From contig JAYEVF010000045.1 in NCBI GenBank assembly GCA_036346355.1, forward strand, positions 1 to 64,000: a DNA stretch of 64,000 nt, read 5' to 3'. Within the stretch, counting starts at the first letter, position 1; every line of letters begins with the position of its first letter. The notes below the pieces were generated by a model, which searched no databases, was not told where the DNA came from, and saw only the letters and a list, made by a program, of their open reading frames with translations. The position numbers were made by a program, and so were the translations under genes. This DNA is from Rhipidocladum racemiflorum. Its lineage: Eukaryota; Streptophyta; Magnoliopsida; Poales; Poaceae. This document shows positions 24,101-36,100 of this stretch, in pieces.

Positions 24101-27100
24101 TATGACATTAGATCCCACGAGTCTACATTCCATTAGTCCTCTTGTTGTTCCTACCATCGTGCAAGTGCATCGCAGATGGTACTTTTCTTTCTCAAGGTGT
24201 GACGCAGGCAATCTTTGTCATCCTCTTTCATGTTCCTCGCTGTTTATGTTCCCAAATTGACCATGCAGCCTCATATTCGCCGCCAACTTACCGATCATGG
24301 TCGTCGGGTTATTCTTGATTCGACTCTTGTTGTGTTCGTGATCGCCGCACGGGGCTATAGCGTTGGGATTGGCCTCGCCGCCATGATTCTCGGCCTTTTG
24401 GGAGCTTGATCAAGCTTCATCTATCTTCCGCCGCTTCTACCAAGATTGCTTTCTCTACCGCTTCAAAGATCTGCTGTTTCTTCTATCGACTTTTGCTCGC
24501 TGACATCATCGTTTGGGCCATCTTCTTTGTGGTTCGCGCTTTCTTCTTTTAGTCTGGCCGTGGGCTTTAGGCTCTCTGTCTGGTGATGCCTCTTTACATT
24601 GTATGGGTTGTAAGCTTGGCAAATAGCTTCAACTCCCCTACCATCTCCAAAGGATTCTATATCACAAACATTCTTTTGATCTTGTTCATTCCGATGTTTG
24701 GGGTCCCATTCCTTTTGTTTATAAATGGGTCATCGATATTATATTCTTTTTATAGATGATTTCTCTCGCCACACTTGGATATATTTTATGTCCTCTCAGA
24801 GTGAGGTTTTATCCATCTATAAAACTTTTGCCACCATGATTCGCACTCAGCTTGATTCTCCCATTCGTGTTCTTCGTGGCCGACTCGGCAGGAGAGTATT
24901 CGTCAGAGCCCGAGCTCTTCGAGCTTTTCTTGCTACACAGGCACTCTTTCTCGGCTTTTCTTGTCCTCGGTGCTCATGCTCGTAATGGTGTGGCCGAGCC
25001 GTACATCGTCATCTTCTTGAGATACCGCGCCTTATGCTTGCTTCCGCTGCTCCACCTCACTTCCTGGCCGAGGCCGCTTCCATCGCTACTCTACTTGACC
25101 AACATCCAACCTTCTTCTTCTCGCCTCGAAGGGTGGGATTCCGCTTGAGCGCCTTTTGTGGCATGCCTCCGATTATTCCGACTTCATCTTTTGGGTGTGT
25201 GTGCTATGTTCTTCTTGCACCTCGTGAACGCACTGTCGACGCCACCGTTGGAGTGTGTTTTTTCCGGGATACAAGGTTTGAGCATAAGGGATATCGTTGT
25301 TGGGATCTCCGTTGGCCGACGATACGATCTCACGAGATGTCACTTTTGATGAGTCTCGGCCCCTTCTACCTCGTTCTTCTTCCTCTCCTACTTCCCTTTG
25401 TTGAGCCACCGTCTTTCCTCGACTTTTCCTCGACACTCCGCTTGTCACTTTTCCTTCACGATCGGCGCCTCCTTTATCGCCGATTTCTTCACCACCGGCC
25501 CTCTCCTACACAGTCTCTTCGTATGTTGTTTCTCCCTTATCCTCTCCACTACACTCGCCGTCCGCCACCCGAGGACTCTTCCTCGATGTGCCATCTTCTT
25601 CTTCCGAATGAGCCATCTTCTTCAATGTCTCCTCCTCGTTATGCTCTTCGCGATCGATACCTATTCGGCCTCCCGAGCGCTTTTGCTTTTGTTGGTGCAG
25701 CCCGCCGAGCCGACTTCTTACCGTGATGTCGTTATTCATCGTGAATGGCAAAGATGCGATGGCGGAGGAGATTGCTGCCTCTTGAGCGCATCGGGCATGT
25801 GGGATCTTGTTCCACTTCCTCCACGTGTCCGCCCCATTACTTGCAAGTGGGTCTATAAGATTAAGACTCGGCCCTGATGAGTCTCTCTTGAGCGCTACAA
25901 GGCCTGCCTTGTGGCGCTGTGGTTTTCAGCAGAGCATGGTCGTGATTATGATGAGACCTTTGCCCCTGCGGGCTCACATGACCACTGCTCGCACTCTTCT
26001 TGTCGTTGCCTCTGCTCGAGAGCTGGTCCATCTCTCACCTTGATGTCAAGAATGCCTTTCTTAATGGCGAGCCGCACGAGGTCTATATGCAGCCACCACC
26101 GGGTATTCTCGCTCTCGAGGGCATGGTTTGTCGGCTTCGTCGCCTTCTTTATGGGCTCAAGCAAGCCCTCGTGCTTGGTTTGAGCGCTTTTCTTCGTGAT
26201 TACCGCTACCGGTTTTTCCGCCAAGGCTTATGATCCTCGCGCTCTTGTTCACATCTCTTCTCGTGGCCTTGACTCTTCTCCTTCAGATGTTGATGACATG
26301 ATCACATCGCGATGATTCTCAGATATTGCCTTTGTAAAGCGCCCGCCTCAAAGGAGCGCCATGTCCGATCTTGGTCCTCTTCGATACTTTCTTGGGATTG
26401 AGGTTTCTTCCACCTCAGGGGCTTCTTTCTATCTCAAGAGAAGTATATCCGTGGATCTTCTTGATCGTGCCTCTCTCACCGATGAGCGACACAACAGACT
26501 CCCATGGAGCTCAATGTTCACCTTCGACCTACCGATGGTGAACCTCTTGAGGATCCTACTCGCCATCGCCATCTTGTTGGGGAGTCTTGTTTACCTTGGT
26601 GTCACTCGTCCCGACATTTCTTATCCAGCCATATCCTGAGTCGGGCTTCGCTTCGCCCCACTCACCTCCACTATAGTCATCTTCTTCGTGTTCTACGATA
26701 TCTTCGTGGAACCATCTCTCGCCTTTTGTTTCCGCTGGGCCCAGCCTCTTTACACTCCAGCATACTGATGCTACATGGGCTAGTGATCACTCTGATCGTC
26801 GGTCCCTTTCTGCTTACTGTGTTTTTCTTGGTGATTCTCTCATTGCTTGGAAGACTAAGAAGCGCATGACAGTTTCTCGCTCGAAAGTGCCGAGGTCGAG
26901 TTAAGTAGCTATGGCTCTTTTGACAAGAGAGGTTACGCCGCTACTTGGTGGTTGCTTGAGGATTTCTGTTTCGCTTTCTACACCGACTCCTCTTTATCCT
27001 CGACAAAGACAGGGCTATCAAGATTGCTCGAGATCCAAAGGAAGCATGAACTCACCAAGCATAATGGAGTTGATGCTTCTTATATGAGGTCACAGGTACA

Positions 27101-30100
27101 GGATGTGGTTGTGGCTCTTCAAGATGTGCCTTCGCAGCTCCAGCTAGCGATTTCTTCACGAAGACACAGACTAGAGCTTATCATGGCTTTTTCCTCTCCA
27201 AACTCAGTGTTGTTGATCCACCATGAGTTTGAGGGGGGGTGTTAGAGATAGAGTCCTATTCCTTGTATACTTGGTTAGATATAGAGTCCTATTGCTTTTC
27301 CCTCATGTAATGCGGTATGTTAGCGTGATGAATAGGGGCAATGGGCCCAGTAGTTGGTTATGTTTGGCAAGGATCTCCCTAGATTAGATCTTTCCTATTC
27401 TTAGGATATCCTTGCCTATAGTTGGTTATGTTTGGCAAGGATCTCCTAGATTAGATCTTTCCTATTCTTAGGGATATCCTTGCCTATATGTACTTGAGCC
27501 TTGGGCTCCTCTCATAATCAATCTACTATTTTCCCAACCATACTCTTTCATGGTATCAAGAGACCGGATCTTCCCTCTCGCCTCTTCCACGCCTCCTCGC
27601 CTAGTTACACGCAAGATGGCTCGACCCTCGGCCGCTTCCATCGCCGACCTCTGAAAGGTGCTCGCGCGACGCCGACGCCACATGGCAAGAAATACGCCGA
27701 GACTTTCGCCAGACCGCTTCGCTAAGCTCCAGCGCCGAAAGGCAAGAGGCCGCTATCAGATTCGCGAACGCGACGCAGCCGCCGAAGGCTGCATACCGCG
27801 ACTGCCAAGGCGTGCTAAAGCCTCGCCGACGCCATGGCCGTGGCCGATCTCGCCGACCTAGCCGGCGACGACCACGAATGACACGGACATCTCCCCGCGC
27901 CATGATCCTCCACGAGGCCGCCAGCCGTTCTCAACCTCCACGCCCAGGTCGCTCGCGTAACGCGCCGCACTGGTCTCGCCCTCGACACCTCCGGCAACTA
28001 CCCACGTTGGCGCGAATAATTCCTCCTCGCCACGGCGTATTCGGCCGCAGACCACGCCCGCCGCCCGCCACCTCTGCACTTCCCGATTGGGCTCTGATGA
28101 ACGCCGTCGCCAAATCATGGTCAGACAAAGACGGCCACCGCCGACCTTGCCGACGCTGCGTGATCGACCACCGCGCCACCGCCACGACGCCTGGATCGCC
28201 ATCGAAGATCACTTTGGCAATCGTGAGACCCGTGTTTCCACCTTGACGCCAAGTTTCGCTGCGCTTGCCCAAGGTGACCTCTCCGCCACCGAATATTGCA
28301 AACGCCAAGAAGATGGTCGACGACCTCGGCCGACTCTCGATTTAACACGTGATCGACCGCACTCGTCCTCAACGTGATTCGCGCTCAACGAGCTGCATAA
28401 GGACATCGGTACATCTTCGCCGCGCCGCCTTCCTTCCTTCGCGCTGTCTGCAGAATGAACTCCTCCTTGAGGAGATCAACATGGTGCAAACTCCTTTGCT
28501 CCTCCGACGCTCTCATCGCCATCGGCTCTTCCTCGCCCGCTCGGCCAAGATCACCCAGCCGTCCTCTCGCCCACTCGCTTCCCAAGCGTAAGAAGAAGAA
28601 GAAGCCGGGAGTGGACCACTGCACTCTCAGCGGCATCGCTGCGCTGGCCGCCCAGATTCCTCCTCCGGCCTTCCACGCCGCAAGACGGCCACAAGGCCAT
28701 GGGCGGCCGGCTGCCGTCGTTTCAACCTGTGGACCTGATTCATCCAAATGTGGCTCCGGCCTCGTCGCGCCTCTCGCCCAATCTCCCTAGGGCTGGGCGC
28801 TGTTACTTCAAAGAAGAAGAAGCTCAAAGAAAGAGTAATCGCCGGGTCCAAAGAAATGCACCCGCTTCCAACAAAGAATCCTTCCCGCCAAGACAAGACC
28901 TCTAAGCAGAAGAAATGGCCAAGTAGCATCACCCATGGAGGGGTCTCCGCCTCGGGGACTGCATTCTCTGGCCTCCACGCTCAAAGACCATCACCTCACT
29001 CCGCCTAAGAAACAACGATTGGTACCTTGATACAGTGCCTCTTCCCACATGACCTCTCATGATGGTACCCTCTCTCACTCATCAACCCCTCAGATTCCTC
29101 TCCCACCTCCATTGTTGTCTGTGAATGGTTCGCCTCGCTTGTCACCGCCACCTGGCCGACGCGACCTTGGCTCTCTTGTTCAATAATGTTCTTGTTTCAC
29201 CTCACCTTATCAAGAACCTTATTTCTGCTCGCCAATTCACTACCGATAACAATTGTTCTGTGGAGTTTGACCCGTATGGTTGTTCTGCGGAAGGATCTTT
29301 CTCTCGCTGAACGTGATCATCAGTGCAATAGCTCCGGCCCGCTCTACCCGCTACCGGGCACCGCCTGCGGCTCACTCCCTTGTTGCCGCCTCCACATCAT
29401 CCTCCCCGTGGCACCGCTGCCTCGCCACTCCTCGGTCGCGAGGCCCTCTCCAAACTCACTTCGCCTATTCCTCGGTTGTAATAAAAGTTTGGAGCCTTTG
29501 TGCCATGCGTGGTCAACTAGGACGACATGTTCGCCTTCCTTTTAGCCCTTCAAAGATCTCGAAAGGCCAAACAACTTTGATCTTATTCATTGTGACTTAT
29601 GGACATCTCCCCATTGTTAGTGTCTCTGGTTACAAATATTACTTAGTTGTTCTTGATGACTCGCCACATCACCTGTGGACGCTTTCCTTACGGCTTAAAT
29701 CGACACGCTTCCACCCTATCTAACTTTTTCGCCTATGTGTCTACTCTTCCGCTCAAAGCACTCGCGTCAAGGCCGCCCAGAGTGACAACGGCCGGAGTTC
29801 GACAACTCCAAATACACAAGACCTTCTTCCTCACACATGGCGCTCGGTTCGCATGTCGTGTCCCTACACGCCCTCGCAGAATCTGGCCGAGCCGAGCGGA
29901 TTATTCGTACCACTAACGATGTCATTCGCCCCTTCGCTTTCGTGCAAGCATGCCTCCTTCAGATAATGGTAGGCGTTGCACACCGCAACCCTCCTCTCAA
30001 CATCTTGCCGACCAAGACACTAGATTTCTCGACCCGCACTTTGCTCTCTTCTGGCAAAGGCACCGTCAGACGATAATCTGCGTGTCTTTGGTCGCAAGTG

Positions 30101-33100
30101 TTACCCCAATCTTTCTCGGCCACCGCTTCCTCACAAATCCTCGCCTCAAGGCTCTCGCCTTCCTGCAGATCTTCTCTGCTATTCTCGCTTCACCACAAGG
30201 GATACCGATGTCTTGATCCTACCACCAATAGAATCATAATCTCCCGTCATGTTCTCTTTGACGAGACCGCTTTTCCTTTGCCGAGCATACCTCACTCTCC
30301 CACCGCAAGTGACTTCACCTTCCTAGATGAATTCCCTAACCCGGCGCCCCTTCCCATAGGGTCGCCAACCGTGGTTCCCGCAGTCCTCCCGACGCCACCA
30401 TCTGTCAGACGCCCCATGACGACGCGCGCAGGCCCACTTCTGCCCGCCCGTACCACCAGATTTCCCGTGACTCCCACGTGCGGGTGGTGCACCAGCCCGC
30501 TGCACCGACGATTCTCCCGCACTCCCACGCAGGGTCCCGCGCCACGCCTGCTGCACCGGCTTCCACCAGCCTTCCGACGCAGCCCACGCCACGGCCCCTA
30601 CCTTGCGTGTCTACTCCAGCGCCCAAAGCAAAGTTACTGGTCCCTCCGACAAAGACTGGGCCGCTCTGGCACAGCGCCGTGCTCCCGGTGCCATTGCTGC
30701 TCTCTACAAAGGAACTACCACCGCGATGACGACTCGGGCCAAGGACGGTTTTCGTGATACCGCCCTTGTACCATGCCGCACCACCGCCCCTGCCTGACGA
30801 CTTTCCGTGGCGCCTTGCCGACCCTTAACCGGCGGGTCGCACGGAGGAAGAACATGCCGCCTTCTCCGTAACTGCATTTGGGAGTTGGTCCGCCCGCGAC
30901 ATGCCAACATTGTCACGCAAGTGGATCTTCAAACACAAGTTCCATGCCGACGGATCTCTGAGCGCTATAAGGCACGTTAGGTCCTTCGCGGCTTCACCCA
31001 ATGACGGGCATCGACTTTGCCGAGACCTTTCAAACCGGCTGCCAAGCCCGCCACGGCAGACAAAGGTTTCTCTCAGCTCTCTCTCGCCAAAGGCGGGCTT
31101 CACCGGCTTGATGTCAAGAACGCTTTTCTCCATGGCACCTTGACAGAGACAGAGTTTGCGCCAAACTCCCGGATTCGAGGATCCCGCCAGCCCGACTTTG
31201 TCTGGCACATCCGAACAAGTCGCTCTATCGGTCTCAAGCGAGGCTCCTCGTGCTTGGTACAGCTTCGCCACGCATCCGTATCTCTTGGTTTTGTGGAAGC
31301 CAAGCCTGACACTTCATTGTTTGTCTACCGCCGCGGGTAGCGCATACACGGCATACCCGCTTCCTCTACGTTGATGACATCGTTCTCACCGCCTCCTCGA
31401 CACACCTCCTCGCGGGCAGTCATCTCAGCCCTCAGAGTTTGCCATGAAGGATTTGGGAGAACTCCATCACTTCCTTGGGATGCAAGTTCGGGCCAGCGAT
31501 CACGGTATGATACTCTCTCACAAGACATGATCGACATCTTGGATCGTGGCCGGGATGGCCGAGTGCAAACCATGCACAACGCTCGTGGATACCGTTTCAA
31601 GGTCTTCGCCGAATCGGGAGCTCCAGCTTGTCGACCCGTCCGACTACCGGAGTCTTCTGCCGCCTTGCAAGATCTCGATCTTCACGTTCCCACGACATCC
31701 CGCCACGATGTCTTCCACGAAGGGACCGCCTCTTCGTTGTTCTCCGAGTTCGGTCCGGTCCAATGTCCGTGGCTAACCACCGACGTTCCGACTGCGGGGG
31801 CGTGTTAGCGTGATGAATAGGGCAATGGGCCCAGGTAGTTGGTTATGTTTGGCAAGGATCTCCTAGATTAGATCTTTCCTATTCTTAGGGATATCCTTGC
31901 CTATAGTTGGTTATGTTTGGCAAGGATCTCCTAGATTAGATCTTTCCTATTCTTAGGGATATCCTTGCCTATATGTACTTGAGCCTTGGGCTCCTCTCAT
32001 AATCAATCTACTATTTTCCCAACCATACTCTTTCAGTGTATATATATACTGACCCATTGGCCTCATGATGAATACAAGTGCTATTCATAACAAAGGACAT
32101 GCTTGTGTATGTAATATTTTTTATGGTATATATTTATCATGGATGCTCTTTTGTATGGTAATCAAGTTGTCTTGTTCTCCTTCGAGGTGACTTTCGGCTT
32201 TGTTCAAGGCATGTTGGAGCCATGTCGAGAATTTAAATTGTTTTTTTGTTGAGTGGATACAACGCAACATGCCTCTGACATGTGTTTGAGGTGTGTTAGT
32301 GTTTGACATGATATCCAGCACATGTACAAATATTTGGAAGTGGTAGACTACCGTTGCCTGTGTGCTATCATACATTGTCATCTCATGCCAACTTCTAATT
32401 TAATATATTTCGTTTAGTTCTCAGTTTGGCAGTGGTAGAATGACAACCAATTATTTGTGTTGCCTGACTTGCAATAGTGTTATTATGGTTGACTTGGAGA
32501 ATTTGTAGGAGCAACGCAATAGAATATCATAAGGATATATTGTTACAATAAATTTTTACTCTAGTAATTTTGACTGGCAGTTTCAAAATCATGTAAGATC
32601 TATCTAATTAATTCTGCAGTCTTGCAGAATGGTCAGTACTTGGTGGGTCAAAAAAGGATTGGGTATGGTTCATATCAGGGTTTTTTAGTGTAAGCTTAAG
32701 CTGGGCATGTACAAACAGCCATATTTGGAATTTATATAACCAAATTTCTCATAAAAGATGCAAGACTAAGGCCATGTCTAATTCATTGAATTCGAATCAA
32801 TGTAGGTTCTACTAAACCTCGTGTGGTACCCAACGCAAAATAAAATACTAATTTGGCCCAAACTTTTACCAATTAAGTTAATGCATAAATTTGGATAAAA
32901 GTTAATGCACAAAAAATAATTTTCTGTTGTGTTAAACTGGATGTAAAGTTGGGTTTGACTCCTCAGGATTTTGGGTTGAATCAATGCCCTCCAATGTATT
33001 GAATCAACACTTTCTTGCCGCATGCATGCATGCATTGAATTGGCTTAATAATGTAACATCCCAAATGTTTAGCTTTTGGAAAGTTTTAAAATTAAAAAAG

Positions 33101-36100
33101 AACCATTTGGATTTTCCCAAATTAATTAAAGCTTGATTTGGAATTTCCATTAATTAAAAGATTTGAATTAATCAATTTATGCATTGAATAAAGGATTTCC
33201 AGTTGTGTTCCTTATGCTCTAAGGGATTTTTTTGAATTTATTTGCTATTTATTTGGTTTTAGTTGAATTTCTGGAATTTTCATAATTCGAAAAAATATTT
33301 TAATTCCAAAAATGCTTCGGGTCGAATCTTTCTTTGGCCCATCTCCTTGGCTCGCTTTCTTCCGTGATCGCCGCTCTAGCCGATCGCTCTCTCGCTGGCC
33401 TATTCCTCGCCGCTTGTTCGCCCGTGGGCTCCACGCAGCCACCCGCCATCATCGCAAACCCTAGCCACGGAGTCCGCGCGCTACACGCTGTTGCCTCGCG
33501 TATTCTGGGCTTTAAAAGCTGCATCCACCCCCGAACTGCGTTTAGCATCGTGCGTCGCACCCGCCACCTTGTTCGCCATCGTCGACACACTGTCATCCAC
33601 TGTCGATTTCTCGCCGAAGATTCGTGAGGTCTGCCGCGCCATTGCCATGTTTGAAGCTTCGAGTTGCTGTCTCTCCGTGCCTCGGTGAGCCTCCGCCACT
33701 CAGCCATCCCGCCGACTTCCCGTCCACCATGCTCCGCTGCACCGCCGTTGCCTTCCTTTCCGATCACTTTGCAGTCATTGGAAGCCGAATGGACGCTCGC
33801 CGGCCCGCGTTGCGCCTGTCAAGACGGCGTGACGCTGGCGCCGAGGTCACTCGCGTCACGTTAGCCTCGTGCACTGGGTGCACCGTGAGGCGTGCATTGC
33901 CATGGACACAATCCATCGATCCTCGATCTCGCTTGTCAGCCGTTGCGTCATTATCGATGTCATCCACCCAGCTGATAACATGAGCCCTAGGTCCTATTCC
34001 GTAGACCCGGTTCACCGTAAACCCTAGCCTCATGTGGACCTGGTCTATAGACCAAGGGTCCCACATGTCAGGATGACGCAATTAATTGATTTTGCTTTAG
34101 AAAAATAATTCTAGGAAATAATCTTTTTCTATTTTCTCTGAATTTAAACTTTCGAAGGCCCGTTCACTCATACGAACTTCGATTGAGCCTATTCCAGTTT
34201 CTAAAAATTTGTAAAATCAAGCTCTACATTCCAGAGCATTTATTTTTTACTTTTGAGCTTGTCTGAGCCTGTTTGGTATTTATTTGTATTTATCGCTTTC
34301 TTTTCTGGTAGTCGTTGATCCGTAGGGAGTGAGCGCAAGGTTTGAAGACCAAGACTCAGCAACAGCAGTTGATCAACAAGGCAAGTTGTAGTCCTTGACC
34401 ATGTTGAACCTATATGTGCAAAAGTACTTCGTTTCATACAAATTGCTTGCTAGTTCTTTACCAATGTTATTTACTGGGAATAGCTAAATAGCTAATTGTC
34501 ATTATGCCATCTTGATTAACTGAAATGCCATGTACCCCTTGTTAACACTAGGTTGGGTCATTAATAGTTGGACATAATTGTAATAGTAACATTGAGTTAT
34601 CGCAGCAATGCTTAAACATGCTTAGTTGCCAATGGGTTCATGTTACATGATGAATTAATAATCTTGACTTAATGAGATATGGAATTGTGGCCAGTAGCCA
34701 CTGTTGTAAAATTTATTGTACCATGACAGAGTGTGCCATTGGTCTTAGTTATACAAAATTATTTTCACTCGGGCAAGTGATCATGCAGTAAAGGAGGTGC
34801 CGTTAGCATATTTGGGATGTGGTGGTCTTGTCTGAGGCTAATTAAGGACTTAAATCTTATGCGCCATTGAACTGGGCCTAACTGTATAACCACATGTCTG
34901 GTATGGGACAGACTTAGCTAATTAATTTGCTATGTCTAAATTTGAGTATTGCCTTGGTGGTGTGGGTTCCGAGATAGATGGGTAGACACATGGCGCAAGA
35001 GGTGGCCCTGAGGGGTGAAACCTTAGCAAGGTAAGTACTGAATTCAGAAAAAGCATTGTAAAAGCCTTGTTATGATCTCTCTCTTGACACCCAAGTGTGT
35101 TAATTACGTATGGCAACAAGAGACGATCATGTCTTGTGGATAAAGCTGTACACACTCTGCAGAGTTCAAACCAATCAATTAGCCGTGTTTGCGGTCATGG
35201 ACGTGTTTGGGAATTTCACATGGGGTATAGAGTTCTCAGTAAAATGTTGGAAGATGGAATTGTTGGAAGTGAACAGGGAGTTCATTGTTGTGTTTATTGT
35301 CTAAAGTTAATACTATCGAGTTCAGTAGTTGATGATGGTTTAAGAGAATTTCACATGGGGTATAGAGTTCTCAGTAAAATGTTGGAAGGTGGAATTGTTA
35401 GAAGTGAACGGGGAGTTCACTGTTGTTTTTATTGTCTAAAGTTAATACTATTGTTAGTGGTTGATGATGGTTTCAGATGGTGATGGGTGATGCCTTACCA
35501 ATCTTTTGTTGTTATCTACCATTAGTTTACCAGTTATTTATTGTCTTTTGTCAAATATGCTTTGAAGGTATTTATTGTATTTACAGTCAAGTTATTGCTT
35601 TCTGCAGAAGAACAATATGACTGCCCTTTGTTAAGCCTGGCATTATTTGCATCATTCCCTACGGCTTGCTGAGTACTTTTTGTACTCACGGCTATACGTC
35701 TTTGTTGATCAGTTGCTAAGGAAGAATAGGGGAATACTGATATGAAGAGGAGTACTGTGATGACTACGTGAACTAGGATTGTGTTTCCCCAGGCGATTGC
35801 CTGTGGCATGTTGAATGGCTCAAGTTATTTTATTTTGGTTGCAAGAGTTTATTTGTTTCTTAAGACCTTAAGGCACAGTTATGTAAACTTTGACCATAAG
35901 GTCTGTTGTTACCATTTGCTACTTTCTAAGTTAATTTGTTGAATGGAATGGTATTTCATCTTTGTTGCCACTGTGTGCACTAGCGTGATCATAGGCTAGG
36001 GTGGTATACACAGAGGGGGTTTCAGATTCGTAAATTCGGTTCCCGACAAATAAACACATTGCGGATGCTCTAATGAACCCTCTACTGATAACTGTTATGA

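Larger units (their letters stand above)
27318..32035 (+). mobile_element. Ty1/copia element C5, Retrofit/Hopscotch (Ale)-like
   Basis: Two 233-bp LTRs (27318-27550, 31803-32035) enclose a PBS (TGGTATCAAGAG at 27551), a GC-rich gag (~27600-29030), a GAG-pre-integrase block (~29190-29560), integrase (~29560-30270; YYLVVLDD at ~29640, AERIIRTTNDVIR at ~29890) and RT (~30880-31640; LDVKNAFLHG at ~31110, LYVDDIVLTA at 31365-31394). The purine tract TGCGGGGGCG ends at 31802. RNase H is essentially missing: RT is followed within ~170 bp by the 3' LTR. Domain wording resembles maize Hopscotch and rice Retrofit. The LTRs are near-identical, so this is the youngest copia in the stack. Inserted in the C3 3' LTR. 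Confidence 0.85.
17818..32092 (+). mobile_element. Ty1/copia element C3 (host of C4 and C5), TSD AAGGA
   Basis: 5' LTR 17818-17945, PBS TGGTATCAGAGCC at 17946-17958, gag start 18640-18864, then C4 (18865-23797). After C4 it resumes in gag at 23798, with protease ~24070, GAG-pre-integrase ~24480-24640, integrase ~24720-25350 (ILFIDDFSRHTWIYF at ~24740), RT ~25790-26640 (EHGRDYDETFAP at ~25930, LDVKNAFLNGEP at ~26039) and RNase H ~26860-27180. The purine tract GTTTGAGGGGGG precedes the 3' LTR, which C5 splits. Gag lacks a central part compared with C1. Frames carry several small indels but long stretches are open. Flanking AAGGA duplicates confirm the ends. Confidence 0.85.

Noticed and set aside
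33300..33983. GC-rich frames on both strands as a host gene
   Set aside because: They lie inside the TSD-bounded solo LTR and have no domain or splice structure.
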